DNA of 64,000 bases from CAYPAV01 sp964408805 (GCA_964408805.1 CAYPAV010000020.1:22283-86282); one strand, 5' to 3'. Shown: positions 1-9,970, numbered from the stretch's first letter. Program-made: numbers and translations. The notes: generated by a model not told the origin, from the sequence alone.

Positions 1-1
1 C

Positions 2-1177
2 CTGCCCCAAATTTCGGCAGGACGCAGGCGCGGTCCCTCGAAACGTGGCGCCTATCTTGCGTCCGTCGGCGGGCGGGCGCCGAGCCGGCCGCGCGCGTTT
101 TCGCCGGGCCTGCCGGAACTCGCGGCCTTTCCGTTCGACGATTGGGGCCGGCTCCTCGCAAGGCGCTGGCGGCGGCCGCCCCGGGAATTCCTGGTCGGCA
201 ATGATCCCGCGGGATACCGGCCCCTGCGCGAGGCGATTTCGGCGCATCTCGGCGTGGCGCGGGCCGTGCGCTGCGATGCCGACCAGATCATCGTCGTTTC
301 CGGTTCCCAGCAAGCGCTCGATTTGACGGCCCGTGTGCTGATCGATCCCGGCGACGAGGTCTGGATGGAGGAGCCGGGCTATCCCGGGATGCGCGGCGCC
401 TTGTTGGCCTCCGGTGCGGCCCTGGTCGCGGTTCCGGTCGATGGCGAGGGGTTGAGTGTTGCGTCCGGCCGCCGCCGCGGTCCGGCGGCGCGTCTCGCCT
501 GTGTGTCGCCCTCGCATCAATACCCGCTCGGCATCACCATGAGCCTGTCGCGCCGCCTCGAACTTCTGGAATGGGCCCGTACCGCCGACGCCTTCATCCT
601 TGAGGACGACTACGATAGCGAATATCGCTATGCGGGTCGGCCGCTTTCGGCGCTGCAGGGTCTGGATGAGGACGGTCGGGTCATTTACGTGGGGTCGCTC
701 AGCAAGGTGATGTTTCCCAGTCTTCGAATGGGATTCATGGTCGTGCCGCGCGATCTCATCGACGCCTTCCGCGCGGTGCGAATGCTGGTCGACACGCATC
801 CGTCATCGGTGGCTCAGGCGGCGCTGGCGGATTTCATCGGCGAAGGCCATCTCGGGGCCCACATCCGCCGGATGCGGGCTCTCTATGCGGAACGGCAGGC
901 GGTATTGGTGCAAGCGATCGATACGGCGCTTGCCGCTTGGCTCCGGGTGACGCCGGAAGACGCGGGCATGCATCTCCTCGCGGACCTGCCGGCCGAGGCG
1001 GACGATGTCGCACTATCCGCGCGGGCTCGCGCCGCCAGCATCGAAGTGCCGCCGCTTTCGGCCTATTATCAGGAGCCGTCTGAGCGCCGAGGGTTCCTTT
1101 TCGGCTATGCTGGCGTGGCGCCACGCGAAATCGAAACGGGCGTTCGGCAACTGGCCGCTGTCTTCGCCGATGCTTGA
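2..1177 (+). CDS. MocR/PdxR-type PLP-dependent regulator, 3' part (partial)
   Basis: The reading frame is open from the left edge, so the gene begins outside the window. The visible protein is the aminotransferase-fold (fold type I) domain of a GntR/MocR-family regulator. An early FSPGLPEL-type segment is followed by a GSQQALDL helix, the PSHQYPLG loop, an EDDYDSEY motif, and SLSK, whose lysine is the expected PLP Schiff-base residue. Members of this family join an N-terminal winged helix to this domain and usually control PLP, GABA or taurine metabolism. The DNA-binding half is not in the window, so the target cannot be named. The gene ends at TGA, 36 nt before tRNA-Gly. A stand-alone aminotransferase is the alternative, but the EDDYDSEYRY sequence is typical of MocR proteins. 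Confidence 0.85.
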   Translation: MPQISAGRRRGPSKRGAYLASVGGRAPSRPRAFSPGLPELAAFPFDDWGRLLARRWRRPPREFLVGNDPAGYRPLREAISAHLGVARAVRCDADQIIVVSGSQQALDLTARVLIDPGDEVWMEEPGYPGMRGALLASGAALVAVPVDGEGLSVASGRRRGPAARLACVSPSHQYPLGITMSLSRRLELLEWARTADAFILEDDYDSEYRYAGRPLSALQGLDEDGRVIYVGSLSKVMFPSLRMGFMVVPRDLIDAFRAVRMLVDTHPSSVAQAALADFIGEGHLGAHIRRMRALYAERQAVLVQAIDTALAAWLRVTPEDAGMHLLADLPAEADDVALSARARAASIEVPPLSAYYQEPSERRGFLFGYAGVAPREIETGVRQLAAVFADA

Positions 1178-1213
1178 ATTCGGCCGTCGCTTTCCGTAGA
1201 AGGTCTGAGGGAC

Positions 1214-1287
1214 GCGGGTGTAGCTCAACGGTAGAGCAGAAGCTTCCCAAGCTTAAGACGGGGGTTCAACTCCCCTCACCCGCTCCA
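1214..1287 (+). tRNA. tRNA-Gly (anticodon CCC)
   Basis: This is a 74-nt cloverleaf. The acceptor arms GCGGGTG and CACCCGC pair perfectly. The D stem is GCTC/GAGC, the anticodon loop TTCCCAA carries CCC at 34-36, and the T arm contains GGTTCAA. The discriminator base is T and the 3' CCA is encoded. The outermost anticodon-stem pair is a G-A mismatch. It reads GGG glycine codons. Confidence 0.96.
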
Positions 1288-1294
1288 ATGCCGC

Positions 1295-1633
1295 TTAAAG
1301 CTGTTTCGAGAGATGCGCCACGAGATCGAGCGCATCCTTACGTTCATCCATCGTCGGCGCGGCATTCCGCTCAAGGACGTCGGCGCAGTGGCCTTCGAGC
1401 CGTTGCGCGATGTCACCGACATCGTGATAGCCGAGCGTGCCCGCCGACCCGCCGAGCTTGTGGGCCAGCGCCAGCAACACGTCGAAGGCGCGAGCGACAT
1501 CGTCATCTCCCGATCCGTCGCGGACCGGTACCGCCGCCGTTTCGATCTCTTCAATACGTTCGGCGAGTTTAGCGCCGAATGCTTGGCGGAGCGCATCCAA
1601 TTGCGCTTGAACGGAATTGGCCGAATTAGGCAT
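1295..1633 (-). CDS. Histidine phosphotransfer (HPt) domain protein
   Basis: A 112-residue single-domain protein. The segment AHKLGGSAGTLG carries the phospho-accepting histidine at about residue 58, the standard HPt signature, and the rest is predicted helical. It should shuttle phosphoryl groups between receiver domains in a phosphorelay. The start overlaps the end of the upstream receiver gene by 8 nt, so the two are translationally coupled and are probably partners. No histidine kinase is adjacent. Both genes follow the suf genes on the same strand, and the stop lies 7 nt from the 3' end of the opposing tRNA gene. Confidence 0.85.
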   Translation of the reverse strand: MPNSANSVQAQLDALRQAFGAKLAERIEEIETAAVPVRDGSGDDDVARAFDVLLALAHKLGGSAGTLGYHDVGDIAQRLEGHCADVLERNAAPTMDERKDALDLVAHLSKQL

Positions 1634-2018
1634 TCCGGGAATTCCAAATTTCCCTCACCTGATCGGACAAGGTCATCGGATCGAACGGTTTTGGAATGAC
1701 ACCGATCGCCCCCAGTTCGAGGTATTGTTCCACCTCGGCGTCCATGACCTTCGCGGTCATGAAGATCACCGGTTTCTCCTCGAAGCCCGATATCTGGCGG
1801 AGCGCGGTCAGCGTATCGGGCCCGTCGAGCCCCGGCATCATGACGTCCAGCAGCACGAGATCCGGTTGATAATCGGGCGCGCGCTTGAGGCCCTCCTGGC
1901 CGCTGCTACAAATTTCCGCCGTGAACCCGCCGACTGTCTCCAGCGCGATGCGCGCCACGGCCTGAATATCTGGCTCGTCCTCGACATACATGATCTTCGT
2001 CAGCTCATCCTCGGCCAT
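1626..2018 (-). CDS. Single-domain response regulator (CheY-like)
   Basis: This 130-residue receiver has no output domain. The acidic pocket is E13/D14, the phospho-acceptor is D58 in LLDVMMPG, the conserved threonine is T88 in FMTAK, and the lysine is K110 in PKPFDP. A CheY-like protein of this kind passes phosphate on or acts by protein contact. It lies 25 nt downstream of sufA on the same strand and overlaps the following HPt gene, so it may belong to the end of the suf transcript. Its input kinase is not visible here. Confidence 0.88.
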   Translation of the reverse strand: MAEDELTKIMYVEDEPDIQAVARIALETVGGFTAEICSSGQEGLKRAPDYQPDLVLLDVMMPGLDGPDTLTALRQISGFEEKPVIFMTAKVMDAEVEQYLELGAIGVIPKPFDPMTLSDQVREIWNSRNA

Positions 2019-2043
2019 CGGTCCCGCTCCTTATTTTCGCCCG

Positions 2044-2379
2044 TCAAACGCTGAACGATTCGCCGCAACCGCAGCGCCCTGTTTCGTTCGGATTGTTGAA
2101 AACGAAACCGGCTTGCAGCTTGTCTTCCTGGTAATCCATTTCCGAGCCGAGGATGAACATCGTCGCCATCGGATCGACATAGACCTTGATGCCGTGGCTC
2201 TCGACGACTTCCTCGAACGGCTTCTCGTCCTCGGCGTATTCGACGTAGTAGCTGTAACCCGAGCAGCCTTGGGTCTTCACGCCGACGCGGATCCCGGCGA
2301 CCGGCTTTTGCGCCTGATCGATGATTGTCCTCGCGCGCGCCGCGGCGGCATCGGTCAGGGTCAGAATAGATGCGGCCAT
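2044..2379 (-). CDS. sufA: A-type Fe-S carrier SufA/ErpA family
   Basis: This 111-residue HesB/IscA-family protein accepts Fe-S clusters from the SUF scaffold and passes them to apoproteins. The three cluster-binding cysteines are C39 in QGCSGYSY and C103 and C105 in RCGCGESF. I chose the ATG at 2379 because it gives the family's usual length and begins directly with the conserved ILTLTD strand. A longer frame upstream would only add a basic, low-complexity extension antisense to sufT coding sequence. It is the last SUF gene of the operon, 29 nt after sufT. Confidence 0.92.
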   Translation of the reverse strand: MAASILTLTDAAAARARTIIDQAQKPVAGIRVGVKTQGCSGYSYYVEYAEDEKPFEEVVESHGIKVYVDPMATMFILGSEMDYQEDKLQAGFVFNNPNETGRCGCGESFSV

Positions 2380-2408
2380 CTCTTTTTGTCTCCCGTTCCG
2401 TCGAACGA

Positions 2409-2813
2409 TTAAAACATGCCGAGCGCCATTTTGGCATCCTCGGACATCATCGTCTGATCCCAAGGCGGGTCCCAGACGAGTTGCACTTCGATTTCTCCCG
2501 TTCCGTTCAGCCCGGCGATCGCATCGGCGGCCCATTGCGGCAATTCGCCGGCGACCGGACAAGCCGGTGCGGTCACCGTCATTTGCACGGAGACGTCGCC
2601 CCGATCCGAAACGGAGACATCATAGACTAGCCCGAGATCGTAAATGTTGACCGGGATTTCCGGATCGTGGACCGTGCGCAGCACCTCGATCACCGCCTCC
2701 AGGGAGGCGACGGCCGTCGTGCCCGGCTCAAGCGGCGCGCCGGCGTGGGCGGTGAATTCGAGCAGCTCGTCCGGTGTCGGCATATATCCGCCGTAGGGTG
2801 ATTCGAATTGCAT
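2409..2813 (-). CDS. sufT: SufT-type (DUF59/MIP18) Fe-S assembly protein
   Basis: This 134-residue protein holds a DUF59 domain. Its core VHDPEIPVNIYDLGLVY matches the MIP18/PaaD signature, and a later TAPACPVAGEL carries the family's conserved cysteine. SufT proteins help Fe-S maturation, particularly under high demand, and are commonly encoded inside suf operons. The first 35 residues are a less conserved extension. It starts 14 nt after sufU. A PaaD-like ring-hydroxylase accessory protein is excluded by the suf context. Confidence 0.9.
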   Translation of the reverse strand: MQFESPYGGYMPTPDELLEFTAHAGAPLEPGTTAVASLEAVIEVLRTVHDPEIPVNIYDLGLVYDVSVSDRGDVSVQMTVTAPACPVAGELPQWAADAIAGLNGTGEIEVQLVWDPPWDQTMMSEDAKMALGMF

Positions 2814-2827
2814 GTCCGTTTCCCTTC

Positions 2828-3292
2828 TCAGCGTTCCGTGCTGACTTCGGCCTCGCCCTTGAGGGCGGCCTCAAGCGTATGCCAGGCCAGGGTCGCGCAT
2901 TTGACCCGAACCGGGAATTGCCTGACGCCCGAAAGCACCTGGAGCCTATCGATCTCGTCGTCGTCCTCGGCGGAATCGAGCTCTTCCTCACCAGTGCACA
3001 TCGCATGGAATCGCTGGAACAGCGCCTTCGCCTCGGCCCGCGTCTTGCCCTTGACGATCTCGGTCATCATCGAGGCCGAGGCCACCGATATGGCGCAGCC
3101 ATTTCCGAGAAAGGCAACGTCCCGCACGGTGTCGTCGTCATCGAGGTTGAGGTAGACCACCAACCGGTCGCCGCAGAGCGGGTTGTGTCCCATCGCCTCG
3201 CGGTTGGCGTCGTCGGGCCGGCGGAAGTTCCGCGGGGCCTTGCCGTGATCGAGGATCACTTCCTGATAGAGATCGCGCAGTTCGTCGAGCAT
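2828..3292 (-). CDS. sufU: SufU-type Fe-S/sulfur-transfer protein
   Basis: A 154-residue IscU-fold protein. The ligand cysteines are C40 in NPLCGD, C66 in GNGCAIS and C132 in KCATLAW, with D42 beside the first. The ASASMMTEIVKGKT stretch and the long acidic insertion before the last cysteine are features of the SufU branch, best known from Gram-positive bacteria, where SufU is a zinc-dependent sulfurtransferase activating SufS. Its start codon overlaps the sufS stop by one base (TAATG), implying coupled translation. No sufE is seen, so SufU is the likely sulfur acceptor. A scaffold-type IscU is less likely given the inserted segment. Confidence 0.9.
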   Translation of the reverse strand: MLDELRDLYQEVILDHGKAPRNFRRPDDANREAMGHNPLCGDRLVVYLNLDDDDTVRDVAFLGNGCAISVASASMMTEIVKGKTRAEAKALFQRFHAMCTGEEELDSAEDDDEIDRLQVLSGVRQFPVRVKCATLAWHTLEAALKGEAEVSTER

Positions 3293-4545
3293 TAGCCGAA
3301 GAGTTCCCTGACGGTTTCCAGTGCCTGGACCAGCGTGTCGGCTTCGGCGCGGGTGTTGTACATCCCAAAGGAGGCACGTGCCGTCGCCGGGGTGCCCATT
3401 CGGTCCATCAGCGGTTGCGCGCAATGATGGCCGGCGCGAATGCACACGCCGGCGCGGTCGATCACGGTGCTGATGTCGTGCGGATGCGCGCTCGCCATGG
3501 TGAAGGAGATTACGCTGGTCTTGTCGGGTGCGGTGCCGATGATCTTGAGGCCGTCGATCGAGGCCAGGCGCTGGGTCGCGTAGTTCAACAGATCGCGTTC
3601 GTGCTCGGCGATCGCCGGGAGACCTACCCCGCCGACATAATCCAAGGCGGCACCGAGACCGATCGCCTGGACGATCGGCGGCGTACCCGCTTCGAACTTG
3701 GCGGGTAGGGCGGCCCAGGTGCTCTTCTCGATGGTGACCGTGGCGATCATGTCGCCGCCGCCGAGGAAGGGCGGCATGGCGTCGAGGATCTCTTCCTTGC
3801 CGTAAAGCACGCCGATGCCGGACGGGCCGTAGATCTTGTGACCGGTGAAGACGTAGAAGTCGCAATCCAGGTCCTGGACGTCGACCGGCATGTGCATCAC
3901 CGCCTGGCTGCCGTCGACCAGAAGTTTGGCACCCGCGTCATGGGCCAGCTTCGCTATCGCCTTGATCGGCACCACCGTGCCCATGACGTTGGAGACATGG
4001 GTGATCGCGATGAGCTTGGTCTTCGGCGTGATCAGCCGGGCCAGATCCTCGATCCGGAACTCGCCGTCATCGGTCACCGGGGCCGCTTTCAATACCAAAT
4101 CGCGTTCGTCGCGGATCAGCTGCCAGGGGACGATGTTCGAATGGTGCTCCATCTCGGAGATGATGATTTCGTCGCCGGGCTGGAGGAACTTCCGCCCGTA
4201 ACTGTAGGCGGCCAGGTTGATGGCTTCAGTGGCGTTCTTGGCGAAGACGATCTCGTGGCGATGTCGCGCATTGAGAAAGCGCTGCACGATATCGCGCGAC
4301 CCCTCGTAGCGCGCGGTCGCGCGTTCGCTCAAGTAATAGGCGCCGCGATGGACGTTGGCGTATTCGCTTGTATAGACGTCCTGGAGGGTGTCCAGCACCT
4401 GGCGCGGTTTCTGTGCCGAGGCGCCGTTGTCGAGAAAGGCCAGCGGTTTGCCATGGACCTCGCGCGCCAGAATCGGAAAGTCGCCGCGAATTCGGTCGAT
4501 GTCGTAGGTGGTTCCGCTGGTCAGGTTTTCGGCCGCATGGGTCAT
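3292..4545 (-). CDS. sufS: Cysteine desulfurase SufS
   Basis: A 417-residue class V aminotransferase-fold enzyme that removes sulfur from L-cysteine as a persulfide, giving alanine. PLP is bound by K237 in FTGHKIYG. H134/H135 in SEMEHHSN and the catalytic C375 in GHHCAQPL are present. The short loop around the cysteine is characteristic of the group II (SufS/CsdA) type. ATG at 4545 overlaps the sufD stop as ATGA. The coupled downstream sufU should supply the persulfide acceptor. Confidence 0.95.
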   Translation of the reverse strand: MTHAAENLTSGTTYDIDRIRGDFPILAREVHGKPLAFLDNGASAQKPRQVLDTLQDVYTSEYANVHRGAYYLSERATARYEGSRDIVQRFLNARHRHEIVFAKNATEAINLAAYSYGRKFLQPGDEIIISEMEHHSNIVPWQLIRDERDLVLKAAPVTDDGEFRIEDLARLITPKTKLIAITHVSNVMGTVVPIKAIAKLAHDAGAKLLVDGSQAVMHMPVDVQDLDCDFYVFTGHKIYGPSGIGVLYGKEEILDAMPPFLGGGDMIATVTIEKSTWAALPAKFEAGTPPIVQAIGLGAALDYVGGVGLPAIAEHERDLLNYATQRLASIDGLKIIGTAPDKTSVISFTMASAHPHDISTVIDRAGVCIRAGHHCAQPLMDRMGTPATARASFGMYNTRAEADTLVQALETVRELFG

Positions 4546-5873
4546 GCCGGTCCTTCCACTCGTCGTTTGGAGAGCCAATCCTCCAGCACCGCACCGAAGG
4601 CGCTTCGCAGGTCCTCGTCCGCGATTTCCTCGAGACCCTCGTTCAAGAAGGCCGCGACCAGAAGGTCGCGCGCCGTCGCCTCGTCGACGCCGCGCTGGCG
4701 CAGGTAGAAGAGCTGATCCCCGTCGATCTCGCCGGTGGTGGCGCCATGGCTGCATTTGACGTCGTCGGCGTAGATCTCGAGTTCGGGCTTGCTGTCGATC
4801 TCGGCGCCCGGCGACAGCAGAAGCGCCTTGTTGAGCTGGTGGCCGTCGGTCTTTTGCGCGTCTTTCCGGACCAGGATCTTGCCTTGGAAGACGCCTCGCG
4901 CCTGATCGTCGAGCGCTCCTTTGTAAACCTCGCGGGAGGTGCAGTTCGGGCGGGCGTGATCGATGAAGGTGGTGTTGTCGATATGCTGGCGTCCCCGTCC
5001 CGCATAGGCGCCGATCAGACGGCAATCGATCTCCGTGCCGAGCAGGGTCGCGTGAATCTCGTTCCGCGCCAGCCGGCCGCCGACCTGCAGCGTGAAATTC
5101 TCGTAAGCCGCGCCTTCGCCGATCCGGGCGATGGTGGCGGCGAGATGATAGGCCTCGGCCGAATCGTTCTGAAGTTTCGCGTGAACGAGCGCCGCACCCG
5201 CTCCGATCTCGATCGAGGTCGCGCCATTCGAGAGGTATCCGCCGGTCAGGCCGATATGGCTTTCGACGAGGGTCGCGCGCGCGCCTTCACCGAGACGGAC
5301 CAGGGTGCGCGGATGAAAGGCCAGCGCCTCCGCGGGCGCCGCGCCCACGGAGACGATGTGGATCGGCGTTTCGATCTCCCGGCCGGAGGCGATGCGGACG
5401 CACAGCCCGTCATGGATCAGTGCCGTGTTGAGGGCGAGCATCGGCATGTCATCGAGCGACATGACGCCGAGATCCACCTCCAGGGCATCGGGGGCCCGGG
5501 CCAGCCCATCCGCCAGATCGGTGACCTCGACGCCGTCCGGCAAGTCGTCGAGATCCGAGAGATCGGAACGGAAGGCGCCGTTGACCAGAACCAGGCGGGG
5601 TGCGTCGATAGCGAGCGTTCCCGCCGTCGGCGGACCGTCGAGCGAGACTTGGTTCGCCAGCAGGGCCGGCGCGAATCCGCCGCGGCCGAGTCGGGTGAGG
5701 TTGGTGTATTTCCAGGCTTCGACCTTTGGTCCGGGGAGGCCGAGTTCCGAATAGCGGCGCAACCCGTCCCGGCGCAGGGCGTCGAGCCAGCCGGCACCGG
5801 CGCCCGCGAGGGCGGGAGCCACCTCGCCATATCGTTCGGCGAAGGGAAGAGGTCGGGCGGCGTCGTTCGGCAT
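4542..5873 (-). CDS. sufD: SufD subunit of the SufBCD scaffold
   Basis: A 443-residue right-handed beta-helix protein, paralogous to SufB. It forms the SufBC2D complex on which clusters are built. The conserved C-terminal block contains KCSHGATTGEIDGDQLFYL, whose histidine corresponds to the one essential for iron acquisition in E. coli SufD. The N-terminal helical segment with EAWKYTNL is also typical. It starts 12 nt after sufC and overlaps sufS by 4 nt. Confidence 0.94.
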   Translation of the reverse strand: MPNDAARPLPFAERYGEVAPALAGAGAGWLDALRRDGLRRYSELGLPGPKVEAWKYTNLTRLGRGGFAPALLANQVSLDGPPTAGTLAIDAPRLVLVNGAFRSDLSDLDDLPDGVEVTDLADGLARAPDALEVDLGVMSLDDMPMLALNTALIHDGLCVRIASGREIETPIHIVSVGAAPAEALAFHPRTLVRLGEGARATLVESHIGLTGGYLSNGATSIEIGAGAALVHAKLQNDSAEAYHLAATIARIGEGAAYENFTLQVGGRLARNEIHATLLGTEIDCRLIGAYAGRGRQHIDNTTFIDHARPNCTSREVYKGALDDQARGVFQGKILVRKDAQKTDGHQLNKALLLSPGAEIDSKPELEIYADDVKCSHGATTGEIDGDQLFYLRQRGVDEATARDLLVAAFLNEGLEEIADEDLRSAFGAVLEDWLSKRRVEGPA

Positions 5874-5885
5874 ACTCGCGCGTCC

Positions 5886-6641
5886 TCAGGCCGCCGTCTC
5901 GAAGAACTGGCAGTAGCCTTCCTTCTCGAGGTCGAGCGCCAAATCCTTACCGCCCGACTTCGCGATCCGGCCTTCGAACAGGACATGGACCCGGTCCGGC
6001 ACAATATGGTCGAGCAGGCGCTGATAATGGGTGATCAGCAGCATCCCGCGATCCGGCGACCGAAGCGCGTTGACCCCATCGGCGACAAGCCTGAGCGCAT
6101 CGATGTCGAGGCCGGAATCGGTTTCGTCGAGCACCGCGAGGCGTGGTTCCAGAACCGCCATCTGCAGGATCTCGTTCCGCTTCTTCTCGCCGCCCGAAAA
6201 GCCCGCATTGACCGCGCGTTTCAGCATCTCGTCCGAAACGTTGAAGGCTTTCGCCTTGGCCCGGACGAACTTCACGAATTGCATGGCGTCGAGCTCGTCC
6301 TCGCCGCGATGCCGGCGGACGGCATTGAGGGCCGTCTTGAGGAAAGTCGTGCCGGGCACCCCGGGAATTTCGACCGGATACTGAAAGCCGAGAAAGACGC
6401 CCTCGCAAGCCCGATCCTCCGGCGACATGGCGAGCAAGTCCCGGCCGTCATAGAGTACCTCGCCCTCGGTGACCTCGTAGCCCTCGCGCCCCGCGAGGAT
6501 ATAGGAGAGCGTGCTCTTGCCGGAGCCGTTCGGACCCATGATGGCGTGCACTTCGCCGGTCGCCAATTCGAGGTCGATGCCCCGCAGGATGTCCTGGCCA
6601 TCGACCGTCGCATGAAGGTTCTTGATTTCAAGCAATGCCAT
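5886..6641 (-). CDS. sufC: SufC ATPase
   Basis: A 251-residue ABC-type ATPase without membrane partners, which drives conformational change in SufBCD. Walker A is GPNGSGKS at 36-43. The signature is the SufC-specific FSGGEKKR at 148-155, Walker B is LAVLDETDSGLD at 168-179, and the H-loop histidine is H205. It lies between sufB (28 nt upstream) and sufD (12 nt downstream). Confidence 0.96.
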   Translation of the reverse strand: MALLEIKNLHATVDGQDILRGIDLELATGEVHAIMGPNGSGKSTLSYILAGREGYEVTEGEVLYDGRDLLAMSPEDRACEGVFLGFQYPVEIPGVPGTTFLKTALNAVRRHRGEDELDAMQFVKFVRAKAKAFNVSDEMLKRAVNAGFSGGEKKRNEILQMAVLEPRLAVLDETDSGLDIDALRLVADGVNALRSPDRGMLLITHYQRLLDHIVPDRVHVLFEGRIAKSGGKDLALDLEKEGYCQFFETAA

Positions 6642-6669
6642 TATTTTTTTCCGTTCCCGTCTCGCCAGC

Positions 6670-8124
<1,455 letters not shown>

Positions 8125-8125
8125 G

Positions 8126-8593
8126 TCAGTCCACTCCCGCGCGATGCGCAACGGTGTCGCGTTCCACGGCGATGCGATCGATGAAATCGACCGGTGCCGC
8201 GAGTTCGGCGAGGCTCACTTCCTCCAGCGCGGTCCGAATCGCGCTGTTTATCTTGTCCCAGCCACCGCGTATGGGGCAGAGCGATTCGACACCGCAATCG
8301 CCGTCCGATCCGTCGACGCAGGCGGTCAGCGCCACCGGACCTTCCAGCGCCTCGATGATGTCGGCGGCGGTGATGTCTGCCATCGGGTGTGCTAGGGCAT
8401 AGCCGCCATGGGACCCGCGCCGCGAGTCGACCAGCCCGGCCTTGCCGAGCAGCTTCAACAATTTGCTGACCGTTGGCGCGGGGATGCCGGTCGACTGCGC
8501 CAGCTCGGGTGCGGTCCGTATGACATCCAGGTTGCGGCCCATCTCCGCCATCACGACGATGCCGTAATCGGTCAATCGGCTCAGTCTAATCAC
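8126..8593 (-). CDS. Rrf2-family Fe-S regulator of the suf operon (IscR/SufR-like)
   Basis: A 155-residue Rrf2 winged-helix protein beginning MIRLSRLTDYG, with the helix-turn-helix around residues 27-60 (PAPTVSKLLKLL). Three cysteines, C92, C100 and C106, are spaced as cluster ligands and precede a tail typical of SUF-linked members. In this position it should sense Fe-S status and control the operon it heads. The start is GTG with a TTGGAG ribosome site. A perfect inverted repeat just upstream overlaps the likely promoter, suggesting autoregulation. Confidence 0.9.
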   Translation of the reverse strand: MIRLSRLTDYGIVVMAEMGRNLDVIRTAPELAQSTGIPAPTVSKLLKLLGKAGLVDSRRGSHGGYALAHPMADITAADIIEALEGPVALTACVDGSDGDCGVESLCPIRGGWDKINSAIRTALEEVSLAELAAPVDFIDRIAVERDTVAHRAGVD

Positions 8594-8629
8594 CGGTTCG
8601 GCTCCAAATAGTCACGTAAAGTCAGTTCG

Positions 8630-8653
8630 ATAATACAGGACAACATTGGTCCT
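8630..8653 (-). promoter_or_regulatory. Putative suf promoter -10 and operator
   Basis: On the minus strand a TATTAT hexamer (8630-8635) lies 36 nt from the GTG start of the regulator. Immediately upstream is a perfect inverted repeat, AGGAC-N7-GTCCT (8637-8653), which fills the -10/-35 spacer. That geometry suits repression by the Rrf2 protein encoded first in the operon. The -35 element is weak. The assignment is inference from position and symmetry. Confidence 0.5.
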
Positions 8654-8707
8654 CTATTAAAATGGACTGGATTGGTACGCTTTTCAAGAAGCCGGTACAA
8701 GTCTTTT

Positions 8708-9937
8708 TCAGGAAGACGGGGTGGCCGATCCGGTGGGGGCGATGCGCGGGCCCAGGAACGGACAGATTGCGATCACGGCGAAGGCGAGAAAGGCGACGAT
8801 CGCGAGTGCTGTCGATACGCCCGCGGCGTCGCCGATGGCACCGAAGACGAGCGGGGTCACGGTGCCCGAACTCAGTCCCATGGTGTAGAAGAGACCGAAA
8901 GCGCGGGCTTGGCGATTCTCGTCGACGAATTCCGCCACGGTGCCGTAGAGCACCGAAGAGGTACCGTTGAGCGCGATGCCGATGAACGGCAGCAGTGCGA
9001 GCGACCACGAAAGCGGCAGAACGAGAAGGGCGAGGATGCCACACCCGGTGGCGGCCTCCGTGATCACGACTGTCCGAATAATGCCGATGCGTTCCGCCAG
9101 CAGGCCGCAAGCGAATTTTCCAACCGCGCCGCCGGTGAAGACGAGGGCGAGTGCGAAGCCGACGTTCTCGACCGCCGCCCCCTTCTCGATCAGCAGGAAG
9201 GGCAGAAACGGCAAGAAGGCGTAACGTGTGCCGGTGTCGAGAATGCTGGTCGCCGTGAGCAGCCAAAACCCACGCGGCTCGTGGATGCCCCAACCCTTCG
9301 TTCCATTTGCCGGCACGTCAGATCGGATTTCCGCCGGGGCAGCGGCGGCGCCGATGCGGGAAAGGAGCAGCCAGATCGCGATTCCGCCCACCATGGTGAT
9401 GACGCCGTACAGCATCGAACTGGTTCGCCAGCCGATCACACCGGCGCCGAAGGCAATCGATGTCGGCACCATCATCTTCCCGAGGTCGCCGGTGAAGTTG
9501 TAAATCCCGAGCGCGGCCCGTCGGCCGCCCTCCCGATAGGCCCGGGCGACGATCGCGGAGGAGAGCGGATGTTGCACGCTGGCACCGATACCGGTGATGG
9601 CGAGTGCGCCGATGAGCCCGATGAAGCCGCCGGCCGTACCCGCCAGAAGATACCCGAGACCGCCAATGACGGTGCCCAACATGAGAACCCGCGCCGCGCC
9701 GATCCGCTCGGCGAGAAAGCCCGCGGGCAACTGGAATCCCGCCAGTGCCGCGCTCAACACCGTCTTCAGGAGACCGACCTGGGTCAGGTTGAGGCCGAAA
9801 GCCTCGGCCCAAAGCGGCAGCATGACGTAGACTCCGTCGGTCAGGCCGTCGTGCAGGAAATGCGCCGATCCGCAGAGGCTCAAGGTGCGGCGGCGCGTCC
9901 GACGGTCGGGGAATTTGTCGGCGGAGGCGGTTGTCAT
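8708..9937 (-). CDS. MFS transporter, fosmidomycin-resistance-like
   Basis: A 409-residue major facilitator with about 12 hydrophobic segments in two halves. It begins with a short basic cytoplasmic tail and the HFLHDGLTDGVYVMLPLW segment, similar to Fsr-type drug exporters. A GxLaERIGaaRvl motif-A-like loop follows TM2. It lies 33 nt downstream of a LysR gene on the same strand and is probably co-transcribed with it. An efflux role is likely, but the substrate is not readable. Confidence 0.8.
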   Translation of the reverse strand: MTTASADKFPDRRTRRRTLSLCGSAHFLHDGLTDGVYVMLPLWAEAFGLNLTQVGLLKTVLSAALAGFQLPAGFLAERIGAARVLMLGTVIGGLGYLLAGTAGGFIGLIGALAITGIGASVQHPLSSAIVARAYREGGRRAALGIYNFTGDLGKMMVPTSIAFGAGVIGWRTSSMLYGVITMVGGIAIWLLLSRIGAAAAPAEIRSDVPANGTKGWGIHEPRGFWLLTATSILDTGTRYAFLPFLPFLLIEKGAAVENVGFALALVFTGGAVGKFACGLLAERIGIIRTVVITEAATGCGILALLVLPLSWSLALLPFIGIALNGTSSVLYGTVAEFVDENRQARAFGLFYTMGLSSGTVTPLVFGAIGDAAGVSTALAIVAFLAFAVIAICPFLGPRIAPTGSATPSS

Positions 9938-9970
9938 GGGGACCGTTAATAGAGTGCGCGGGCGGGCGGC

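Noticed and set aside
8672..9949. 425-aa open frame on the plus strand
   Set aside because: Antisense to the MFS transporter; highly charged low-complexity product.
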